A DNA stretch of 64,000 nt from assembly GCF_040782645.1 (NCBI RefSeq), contig NZ_CP160403.1:3472001-3536000 (forward strand), written 5' to 3'. Both the position numbers and the translations under genes were made by a program. This document shows positions 8,944 through 15,978 of the stretch, one piece after another. The stretch is from Streptomyces sp. HUAS ZL42. GTDB taxonomy: Bacteria > Actinomycetota > Actinomycetes > Streptomycetales > Streptomycetaceae. Every line of letters begins with the position of its first letter. Position 1 is the stretch's first letter. A model generated the notes under the pieces. The model saw nothing but the letters and a program-made list of their open reading frames with translations, ran no database searches and had not been told where the DNA came from.

Positions 8944-9426
8944 TCAACCCCCAGCGGCGCGTACGGGCGTCCCGTGGACCCGGGACAGTTCGGTGGTGCA
9001 GCGTTGCAGGGCCACCTCCATGACCTCGGGCATGGTCAGCGTGCCGGTGCCGTCCGGGGGGCAGAGCCAGCGCAGGGCGCCCCAGCGGCAGTGCGGTGCG
9101 GGAGCGGCGATCCACGTGCCCTTGCCGAGATGGCGCACGCCGGTGCCGATCCAGACGGCTTCCGGTTCAGGGGGCAGGAAGAACCCCACGCGACGGCGTC
9201 GGGCGTCGAACAGGCTGGGGCCGGGGTTGAGCAGCGGAAGCTCGTCCAGGAGGCCGGCGACGCGCAGTCCCAGCTCCTCCGGCACGATCAGGACGTCCCA
9301 GAAGCGTCCCGCGGCCAGGAGTGTGACCCCGGTGTTGCCGTTCTGCCACTCCTCCTTGCAGGCGCGCGGGTCCTCCGATGCCGCGGCCAGCCACTCCATT
9401 GACCTCGTCCACTCAGTGAGTGCCAA
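8944..9426 (-). CDS. Uncharacterised 160-residue protein
   Basis: The start is a TTG at 9426 with a strong AAGGAGG six bases upstream; an ATG at 9399 is the alternative. The protein is soluble, with a mixed alpha/beta pattern: a helical N-terminus, WDVLIVPEELGLRVAGLL, then GFFLPPEPEAVWIGTGVR and GKGTWIAAPAP, with a PDGTGTLTMPEVMEVAL tail. This pattern occurs in a conserved actinobacterial family of hypothetical proteins, and the central part recalls the N-terminal region of proteins annotated as primase/polymerase-like, but I see no catalytic acidic motif and do not assign a function. It is convergent with the zinc-ribbon gene. Confidence 0.75.
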   Translation of the reverse strand: MALTEWTRSMEWLAAASEDPRACKEEWQNGNTGVTLLAAGRFWDVLIVPEELGLRVAGLLDELPLLNPGPSLFDARRRRVGFFLPPEPEAVWIGTGVRHLGKGTWIAAPAPHCRWGALRWLCPPDGTGTLTMPEVMEVALQRCTTELSRVHGTPVRAAGG

Positions 9427-9612
9427 TCAAAGCCTCCTTGTGGTGCACCGGCGTCCAAGACGGCCGGAGGCCCCAGTGCACCGGGTGCCGTGGGTCGCGG
9501 CCATACGGGCGGGCTCAATTCCCCGTATGGGGTGAGCGCCGGCGCGCCGGACCAGGGGGGACACGCATACATGCGCCCCCGCACCACTGTTTGGGGCCGC
9601 ACAACCGCCCCT

Positions 9613-11946
9613 CTAGTCGAAGTCCGGCCACGCACCGATCTCGCTCGGCAGCCCGTCCACCTCCGCCGTCCGGACGGCGTGCGGGGAACCCGTGACGGCG
9701 ATGCCCAGCCGGGTGCCGCCGGGGCCCTCGGCGCGGGCGGTCAGGTGGCCCTCGTCGGAGAGGTGGGCCGTGACGAGGGTTCGGCCGCCGTCCTCGTCGG
9801 TGAGGATCGCCCGGGCCGTGTGCGAGGGTTCGGGGCGTACCCACACGGCGGTCACCTGCTGGAAGGGGGCGCTGCCGGCACGGTCGGCGGGGGCGGTGGT
9901 GATGAGCAGGGCCCCGGCGCGCAGCCAGAGCGGAGCGGTCGGCAGCGGGAGATCGACGGCGTGCCAGGCCGGGCCCGTGACCGCTTCTCCGCCGTGGTAC
10001 GGCAGCCACTCGCCCGGCGGGAACCAGACGTGCCGTCCTTCGCCCGGGGCGTACAGCGGGGCGACCAGCAGGTCGGGGCCCAGCAGGTACTGGAGGTCGG
10101 CGGCGTGGGCGTCCGGGCGGTCGGGGTGGTCCAGGGCGATGGGGCGGGCCAGGGGTTCGCCGGTGCGGACGGACTCGACGGCCGCCGAATAGACGTACGG
10201 CAGCAGGCTCATCCGCAGGCGGGCCGCGTGCAGGACCGCCGCGTACGCCTCCTCGCCGAAGTCCCAGGGCAGCCGGGAGGTCATGCCGTGGAAGCGGCTG
10301 AGCGGCGACAGCAGGCCGAACTGGGCCCAGCGCACGAAGAGTTCGGCGTCCGGTGTGCCGTGGAAGCCGCCGATGTCGTGGCTCCAGAAGGGGTGGCCGG
10401 AGAAGGAGAGGGAGAGGCCGGCGCGGAGTGTGGCGGCGAGGTCCGGCCAGCTCGCGTTGGGGTCGCCGGTCCATTTGGCGCCGTGGCGCTGGCCGCCGGT
10501 CCAGGTGGAGCGTCCCCAGGTGAGGCCGTGGCCCGCGGTGGCCTCGCGGGTGACCTCGGCGACGAGGTCGTTGAAGAGCAGGGGGTAGAGGTTGTGCAGG
10601 CGGTCTCCGGTCATGCCGTTGTGGGCGACGGCGTCGGCCGGGACGGCCTCGCCGAAGTCGGTCTTCAGGACGGACGCCCCGCTGGCGAGGGCCTGGCGGA
10701 CGCGGCCACGGAACCAGTCGACGGCACCGGGGTGGGTGAGGTCCAGCACGGCGGTGGGGGGATGGGCGCCGCCCCAGACCTGGCCGAGCCAGGTGTCGCC
10801 GGGCGCTGAGGCGGTGCGCAGGAACCAGCCGTTGCGGTCCGCCTCCGCGTAGTAGGGGCTGTCGACACCGACGTACGGATTCATCCACAGGGAGACGTGG
10901 AAGCCCTGTCCGGCCAGGTCCGCGACCAGCCCCCGCGGGTCGGGGAACGCCTCGGTGTCCCAGCTCATGTCGGACCAGGAGCCGTGCGGCTGCCAGTACG
11001 TGTCGATGTGCAGGACGTCGCAGGGGAAGCGGCGGGCACGGATCTGCCGGGCGCGTTCGCGGACGTCGTCGGCGGTGTCGTGGCGGAAGCCGCCGGAGAT
11101 CCAGGGGCCGAAGGCCCACTTGGGCGGGAGCAGGGCGGGGCCGGTGAGGTCGCGGTAGGCGGCGAGGCACTCGGCGGGGGTGCCGGTGATCAGGTAGTAG
11201 TCGAGCGTCTCGTCGGGGACGGTCATCGACCAGGCGCCGGTGTTGCTGTGTGCGAGGTCGAAGGACGCCGCGGTCGTGGTGTCCACGAGGACGGCGTAGC
11301 CCCGGCTGGAGATCAGGTAGGGCACGGCTTTGTAGGAGCGGGTGCCGGTGGAGCCGAGGGCGTCCTGGACCCAGCAGTCGACCCGCCCGCCGCGCAGGTC
11401 CGGGCCGGTGAAGCGTTCGCCGAGGCCGTAGAAGTGCTCGTCGGGACGGGTGGCCCAGCTGTCGTGGTGGGCGAGGCGGCCGTCGGTGAGTTCGGTGACG
11501 CCGAGCGGCAGTACGGTCGGGCGGCCGTCGGGGTCCTGTACGTCGGTGGCCTGACGCAGGGTCCGGCCGTGACGGTCGGTCAGTTCCATGGTGAACGGCG
11601 TCAGGTGCACCTCCACCCGCAGGGCGTCGAGCTGGAGGGTGACCGTGTTGGGCGACTGCTCGGCGGTGCAGCGGCCGCCGGGCGGTGCGGTGACGAGGGC
11701 TGCCCTGGGTGCGGTCGGTACGCCGTCCATGCGCAGGGTGACGCGGACGACCGTGCCGGTCGTGGGGCGCAGGCGGAGCGTGCCGGTGCGTCCGGCCGCG
11801 GTGCGTACGTCCAGGGCGGCGCCGTCCGTGCCGGCGTGGGCGACGGAGGCGCTGACGACCGGGTCGAGCGCGGTGGGCCCCGCGGGGGTCAGGGGCGGGG
11901 GCGGGGCGACGTAGGCCGTGTGGTCACGGGGATGCAGGGAGGACAT
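9613..11946 (-). CDS. Glycoside hydrolase family 31 (alpha-xylosidase/alpha-glucosidase type)
   Basis: 777 residues, the usual size for YicI-like GH31 enzymes. An N-terminal beta-sandwich (to about 250) precedes the barrel. FGPWISGGF begins the barrel, ASVLKTDFGEAVP carries the expected nucleophile Asp (KTDFGE), and the WTGD of AKWTGDPNASW supplies the acid/base Asp. GHPFWSHDIGGF and GLLSPLSRFHG are further family blocks. The KTDFGE form is the one seen in alpha-xylosidases, but the substrate is not proven. No signal peptide is seen, so it probably acts in the cytoplasm on oligosaccharides imported by the three upstream transporter genes. It starts 39 nt after the MalG-like permease and is the last gene of the operon. 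Confidence 0.93.
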   Translation of the reverse strand: MSSLHPRDHTAYVAPPPPLTPAGPTALDPVVSASVAHAGTDGAALDVRTAAGRTGTLRLRPTTGTVVRVTLRMDGVPTAPRAALVTAPPGGRCTAEQSPNTVTLQLDALRVEVHLTPFTMELTDRHGRTLRQATDVQDPDGRPTVLPLGVTELTDGRLAHHDSWATRPDEHFYGLGERFTGPDLRGGRVDCWVQDALGSTGTRSYKAVPYLISSRGYAVLVDTTTAASFDLAHSNTGAWSMTVPDETLDYYLITGTPAECLAAYRDLTGPALLPPKWAFGPWISGGFRHDTADDVRERARQIRARRFPCDVLHIDTYWQPHGSWSDMSWDTEAFPDPRGLVADLAGQGFHVSLWMNPYVGVDSPYYAEADRNGWFLRTASAPGDTWLGQVWGGAHPPTAVLDLTHPGAVDWFRGRVRQALASGASVLKTDFGEAVPADAVAHNGMTGDRLHNLYPLLFNDLVAEVTREATAGHGLTWGRSTWTGGQRHGAKWTGDPNASWPDLAATLRAGLSLSFSGHPFWSHDIGGFHGTPDAELFVRWAQFGLLSPLSRFHGMTSRLPWDFGEEAYAAVLHAARLRMSLLPYVYSAAVESVRTGEPLARPIALDHPDRPDAHAADLQYLLGPDLLVAPLYAPGEGRHVWFPPGEWLPYHGGEAVTGPAWHAVDLPLPTAPLWLRAGALLITTAPADRAGSAPFQQVTAVWVRPEPSHTARAILTDEDGGRTLVTAHLSDEGHLTARAEGPGGTRLGIAVTGSPHAVRTAEVDGLPSEIGAWPDFD

Positions 11947-11985
11947 GGCTTTCCCGGTCGTGAGGTCGCGTGGGCGGGCTCATCG

Positions 11986-12813
11986 TCAGCCCCTGACGCT
12001 GCCGGCGGTGAGGCCGCCGACGATGAAGCGCTGGAAGAGGGCGAAGACGCAGACCACCGGAATGCTGATGAGGGTGGCGGTGGCCATCAGGGCTCCCCAC
12101 GCCGTGCCGTGCTGCCCGATGAACGCGTTGAGCAGGACGGTGACGGGCTGGACGTCGGGGCCCTCGGCGAGGGTGAGCCCGAAGAGGAACTCGCCCCAGC
12201 CGAGCAGGAAGGACAGTCCGGCCGCCGCGACCAGTCCCGGCACCATCAGCGGCAGGACGACGCGCAGCAGCACGCCGGGCAGCCCGCAGCCGTCGACCAG
12301 TGCGGCCTCCTCCAGCTCGGGCGGGACGCTGAGCAGTACGGGACGCAGCACGATCACCGTGAAGGGCAGGGTGAGCGTCGTGTCGGCGGCGATCAGGCCG
12401 GCGTACGTGTCGTCGAGACCGGCGCGGCGTTCCAGGATGAACAGCGGCGCGGCGAGGACGATCGCGGGCGGCAGCTGGGCGACGAGGAGGGCGAGCACCA
12501 TGGCGCCCGAGCCGCGCATGCGCACCCGGGCGAGCGCGTAGGCGAGCGGGACGCCGAGGAGCAGGGTCAGTGCCACCACGCCGCTGGAGATCACCAGGCT
12601 GTTGACGAGGGCCCTGGTGAGTCCCTGGTAGCCGAGCGCCGTCGAGTAGTTCTCGCCGGTGACCGGTGCGGGCACCCACTGCGGGGTGGGGGCCAGGATC
12701 CGGTCCGGCGGCGTGAGGCTGGTCTTGGCCATCCAGTACACCGGCAGCAGGAAGGCCGCGGTGATCACGAGGGCGGTCGCGGTGAGCAGCCAGGGGTGGC
12801 GCGGCGGTTTCAC
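11986..12813 (-). CDS. Carbohydrate ABC transporter permease (MalG type)
   Basis: 275 residues with six predicted membrane helices. The cytoplasmic EAA loop reads EEAALVDGCGLPGVLLRVVLP, the contact site for the ATPase. The GTG start at 12813 overlaps the stop of the preceding permease (GTGA), so the two are translationally coupled. No ATPase gene is in the operon. Streptomyces sugar importers of this type commonly share the distant MsiK ATPase, which I infer here. Confidence 0.93.
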   Translation of the reverse strand: MKPPRHPWLLTATALVITAAFLLPVYWMAKTSLTPPDRILAPTPQWVPAPVTGENYSTALGYQGLTRALVNSLVISSGVVALTLLLGVPLAYALARVRMRGSGAMVLALLVAQLPPAIVLAAPLFILERRAGLDDTYAGLIAADTTLTLPFTVIVLRPVLLSVPPELEEAALVDGCGLPGVLLRVVLPLMVPGLVAAAGLSFLLGWGEFLFGLTLAEGPDVQPVTVLLNAFIGQHGTAWGALMATATLISIPVVCVFALFQRFIVGGLTAGSVRG

Positions 12814-13730
12814 ACGGCACCTCCTGCCGCTTCCTCACGGCGCAGCCGTCGTACGTAGATGACGCCCGTGAGCAGCGGTACGACGAGCAGCAGCAGGCCG
12901 GCGGCGGCGCCCTGCCCGAACCGGAAGAACTTGAAGAAGACCTCGTAGACGTAGAGGGAGAGCACGCGGGTGGCGTCGACGGGGCCGCCGCCCGTCATCA
13001 CGAAGACGATGTCGAAGACCTTGAAGGTGTAGATGAGGCCGAGCAGCAGCACGGTCACCGACACCGGCCGCATCAGCGGGAGGGTGATCCGGCGGAAGCG
13101 CTGCCAGGGGCCCGCGCCGTCGATGGCCGCGGCCTCGTGGAGTTCGGGGTCGATGGTGTGCAGGCCCACCAGGAGCAGCAGCATGTTGAAGGGCACGCCG
13201 ACCCAGATGTTGGCGAGGACCACACCGGCGAGGGCGGTGGACGGGTCGGTGAGCCAGTCGTGGGAGAGGCTGTCCGGGCCCACCGCACGCAGCAGGGCGT
13301 TGTAGGCGCCGGACTCCGCGTCGAGCAGCCAGCGGAAGAGGGTGCCGCTGACCACCGGCGGCAGCAGCCAGGCGACCAGCAGCAGCGAGCGCAGGAGGCC
13401 GTTGAGCGGGAACGGCCGGGCGAAGAGCAGGGCCAGGGCGAAGCCGATGGTGAACTGGAACGCCAGCGAGCCCAGGGTGAAGACCAGCGAGAGGCGCACG
13501 GAGTGCCAGAAGGCGGGGTCGTCGACCACGACCCGGTAGTTGTCGAGGCCGTTGAACGGCCCTCCCCCGCCGAGCAGTTGACCCAGCTTGACGTCGTGGA
13601 CGGACGTCCATGCGTTGTAGAACAGCGGGTAGGCCAGGAAGAGGGCGAGGAAGGCCGTCCCCGGCAGGCAGAACAGGTAGCCCGCGCGTCGGCGGTGTGC
13701 GGACGGCTGTGTGCCGCTGCGTGGCCTCAT
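12810..13730 (-). CDS. Carbohydrate ABC transporter permease (MalF type)
   Basis: 306 residues from the ATG at 13730, which overlaps the stop of the solute-binding protein gene by 4 bp (ATGA). A longer open frame upstream is only the shadow of that gene. The first helix is AGYLFCLPGTAFLALFLAYP. The EAA loop reads HEAAAIDGAGPWQRFRRITLPLM. It pairs with the MalG-like permease downstream to form the membrane channel for an oligosaccharide importer. Confidence 0.93.
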   Translation of the reverse strand: MRPRSGTQPSAHRRRAGYLFCLPGTAFLALFLAYPLFYNAWTSVHDVKLGQLLGGGGPFNGLDNYRVVVDDPAFWHSVRLSLVFTLGSLAFQFTIGFALALLFARPFPLNGLLRSLLLVAWLLPPVVSGTLFRWLLDAESGAYNALLRAVGPDSLSHDWLTDPSTALAGVVLANIWVGVPFNMLLLLVGLHTIDPELHEAAAIDGAGPWQRFRRITLPLMRPVSVTVLLLGLIYTFKVFDIVFVMTGGGPVDATRVLSLYVYEVFFKFFRFGQGAAAGLLLLVVPLLTGVIYVRRLRREEAAGGAV

Positions 13731-14965
13731 TGAGCGGCCAGCGCCTTGTCGATCTTGACGGCGGCGGTCTGCGCGGCCGCGGAGGCGGACACGGAACCGG
13801 TGAGTACGGCCTGTTCCGCCTCCGCGACGGTCTGCGAGATGTCGGCGTAGTGCGGCCCGTACCGTCGCGGACGGGCGAGGGGCAGCTGGCTGAGGAAGAG
13901 CCGCAGGGCCGGGTCGGAGGCCCAGGTACCCTCGTCCGCCAGGTCCTTGCGGGACGGGAGCTCGCCGAACGACACCAGGTACGGCACCAGGACCGACGGG
14001 CGCTGGGTGTACTCCAGGACCTCCCACGCCTTGTCCACGTGCTTGCTCTTGGCCGTCACCACCCAGTTCTCGCCGCCCAGACAGGTGGCGGCCGCCCGGT
14101 CGCGGGGCAGGGCCACGACGTCCCAGTCGAAGTCCGCCGACTTGAGCGTGGGGATCTGCCAGGGGCCGTTGATCTGCATCGCCGCGCGCTGGTTGAGGAA
14201 CCGCGTGTTGACGTCCTGCTGGGTCCAGCCGACGCACTGTTCCGACAGGGATCCCTTGGCGATCAGGTCGTCGAGGAAGGACAGCGCCGTCGCGCCGTAC
14301 GTGGCGAAGGTGTCCAGGTCGCCGCCCGCCTGCCACAGGAACGGCAGGAACTGGAAGACGCCCTCCTCGGTCTTGATCGCGCTGAGCGCCAGGCCGAACC
14401 GGTCCCCGCTGGTCAGCCGCTGGGCCGCGGAGGCCAGTTCGTCCCAGGTGGTGGGGGGTCTCACCCCGGCGGACTCGAGCATCCGCGTGTTGTAGTACAG
14501 GGCGAGGCAGTTGCTGTTGTTGGGGATGCCCAGGGTCTTCCCGCCGACCTGGCAGCCCTCCCAGGGACCCTTGTAGTACTGGTCGGCCTGGCCCCACTCC
14601 TCGACCCGGTCGGTGAGGTCGGCCAGCAGGTCGCTGCCGGCCAGGGTGTTCATGGCGACGTTGTCGACGATGGCGATGTCCGGCAGGTCGCCGGAGATCG
14701 CGCCGAGGGTGATCTGCCGGTCGAGCTCCGCGAACGGGAAGGTCCGCCGCTCGATCCGCACATCCGGGACGCCTTGCTCGATGTCCTTGATCAGGCGGTT
14801 CATTCCGGGCTGGAAGTTGTCCAGGGTGAAGTAGTCCCACCAGGTGAGGGTGACCGTGCTCGATTCCTCGGAGCTGCAGGAGGCGAGGGCCCCGCCGAGG
14901 CCGAGGGCAGCCGCTCCCGCGCCCGCGGTGCGCAGGAAGCCGCGGCGGTCGACGGTGTACGACAT
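13727..14965 (-). CDS. Sugar ABC transporter solute-binding lipoprotein, Tat-exported
   Basis: 412 residues. The N-terminus has a twin-arginine motif (DRRGFLRTAG) followed by a hydrophobic stretch and a lipobox, LASC, whose Cys would be lipidated at about residue 29. The rest matches the extracellular sugar-binding family, with TLTWWDYFTLDNFQPGMNRL at the start of the mature protein and further conserved stretches such as GSDLLADLTDRV. First gene of the transporter set; order on the minus strand is binding protein, MalF, MalG, GH31. It starts 45 nt after the end of the LacI-type gene. Confidence 0.93.
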   Translation of the reverse strand: MSYTVDRRGFLRTAGAGAAALGLGGALASCSSEESSTVTLTWWDYFTLDNFQPGMNRLIKDIEQGVPDVRIERRTFPFAELDRQITLGAISGDLPDIAIVDNVAMNTLAGSDLLADLTDRVEEWGQADQYYKGPWEGCQVGGKTLGIPNNSNCLALYYNTRMLESAGVRPPTTWDELASAAQRLTSGDRFGLALSAIKTEEGVFQFLPFLWQAGGDLDTFATYGATALSFLDDLIAKGSLSEQCVGWTQQDVNTRFLNQRAAMQINGPWQIPTLKSADFDWDVVALPRDRAAATCLGGENWVVTAKSKHVDKAWEVLEYTQRPSVLVPYLVSFGELPSRKDLADEGTWASDPALRLFLSQLPLARPRRYGPHYADISQTVAEAEQAVLTGSVSASAAAQTAAVKIDKALAAQ

Positions 14966-15003
14966 GGGCTGCTCCAGGGGTCGGTGATCGAGGATGCAGA
15001 AAC

Positions 15004-15026
15004 CGACGTATCAGAAATCTATGTCG
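15004..15026. promoter_or_regulatory. Imperfect inverted repeat before the sugar operon (possible operator)
   Basis: cgacgta (15004-15010) and tatgtcg (15020-15026) form an inverted repeat with one mismatch around a 9-nt spacer. The site spans the stop codon of the LacI-type gene and lies 38 nt upstream of the binding-protein start. The position suits an operator, but the sequence is not the usual CG-centred LacI-family palindrome. Confidence 0.25.
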
Positions 15027-15976
15027 AAATCGGGGAATTCCGGCTCGGGTTCCGAACCGGGTACCGGTCGGCAGGGCCCCGTGCTGGCGCGCAGGGTGAT
15101 CAGGGGCTTCAGCAGGACGTGCCGGGGGCGTGAGCCGGGTGAGCGCAGTCGCTCCGCCATCAGGTCGACGGCCACCCGGCTCATCTCCTTGGCCGGAATC
15201 TCGGCGGCGGTGAGCGGCGGGCTCACCTGCTCGGCCCAGGGGCTGGCCGCCACGCCGACGACCGAGAAATCGCGCGGCACGCCGCGGCCGCGCCGCGTCA
15301 GCCCCCGGTAGACGCCCTCCAGGGCCGCCTCGTTCTGGGTGACCAGCGAGGTGGTCGCCGGGTCGTCGCTCAGGATGCGCTCCACGGCCTCCTCGCCGGA
15401 GGCGAGGTCGTCGCCGCAGAGGTACGCGTGCGGGGTGAGCCCCAGTTTCGTCATCGCCTCGGTGTAGCCATCGTCCCCGAGGCGTGCGAACCCGTACCCG
15501 CTACCGAACAGCTGCTCGGACCGGTTGACGAAGGCGATTCTGCGGTGGCCCAGGTCGGCGAGGTGCTGAACGCAGCCGGCCGCCAGTCCGGCGAAGTCCA
15601 GATCGACCCAGCCGGTCACATCCGTCCGGGGGTTGCGGCCGATGGCGACGAAGGGGAAGCCGGTATCGGCCAGATGCTCGACACGTTCGTCCTCGCGGCA
15701 GACCTCCATGACGATCACGCCGTCCACCCGGCGCCCGCCCACCATCCGCCGGAACGAGTCGTCGTCGTCCGTGCCGGCCGGGGAGAGCAGCAGGTCGTAG
15801 CCGTATTTGGTGGCGGCCTCCGCGACACCGCCGACGAAGGCGAGCTGCATCGTGGTGTACTCCCGGCCCCGGCCGGCCGGCGGGTAGAGCAGCCCGAGCG
15901 TGTGCGTCCCGTCGGCGTCCGCCGTGTCGGGGTCTGCCGGGTGCGGCGCTGTCGGGTCGTCCGTGTGCTCTGTCAT
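15011..15976 (-). CDS. LacI-family sugar-binding domain protein lacking the DNA-binding domain
   Basis: 321 residues. The effector-binding fold of the LacI/PurR family begins at about residue 23 (THTLGLLYPPAG) and is complete: DGVIVMEV, GHRRIAFVNRSE, DDPATTSLVTQNEAALEGV, FSVVGVAASPWAEQVSPPLT and a C-terminal RPRHVLLKPLITLRAS. The helix-turn-helix and hinge helix that occupy residues 1-60 in normal members are replaced by about 22 acidic, disordered-looking residues (MTEHTDDPTAPHPADPDTA). No HTH is encoded upstream, because the sequence immediately before is the end of the phosphatase gene, whose stop lies 2 nt before this ATG. The start has only a weak ribosome binding site, so translation may depend on the upstream gene. 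It may be a non-DNA-binding sugar sensor or a truncated repressor. Confidence 0.88.
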   Translation of the reverse strand: MTEHTDDPTAPHPADPDTADADGTHTLGLLYPPAGRGREYTTMQLAFVGGVAEAATKYGYDLLLSPAGTDDDDSFRRMVGGRRVDGVIVMEVCREDERVEHLADTGFPFVAIGRNPRTDVTGWVDLDFAGLAAGCVQHLADLGHRRIAFVNRSEQLFGSGYGFARLGDDGYTEAMTKLGLTPHAYLCGDDLASGEEAVERILSDDPATTSLVTQNEAALEGVYRGLTRRGRGVPRDFSVVGVAASPWAEQVSPPLTAAEIPAKEMSRVAVDLMAERLRSPGSRPRHVLLKPLITLRASTGPCRPVPGSEPEPEFPDFDIDF

Positions 15977-15978
15977 GG

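Noticed and set aside
9560..9590. Inverted repeat as a terminator for the GH31 operon
   Set aside because: Only 5 bp pair (cgcat/atgcg) before mismatches break the stem.
9490..12858. Long plus-strand frames opposite the GH31 and permease genes
   Set aside because: They are low-complexity Gly/Arg/Gln sequence in antisense to genes with clear motifs.
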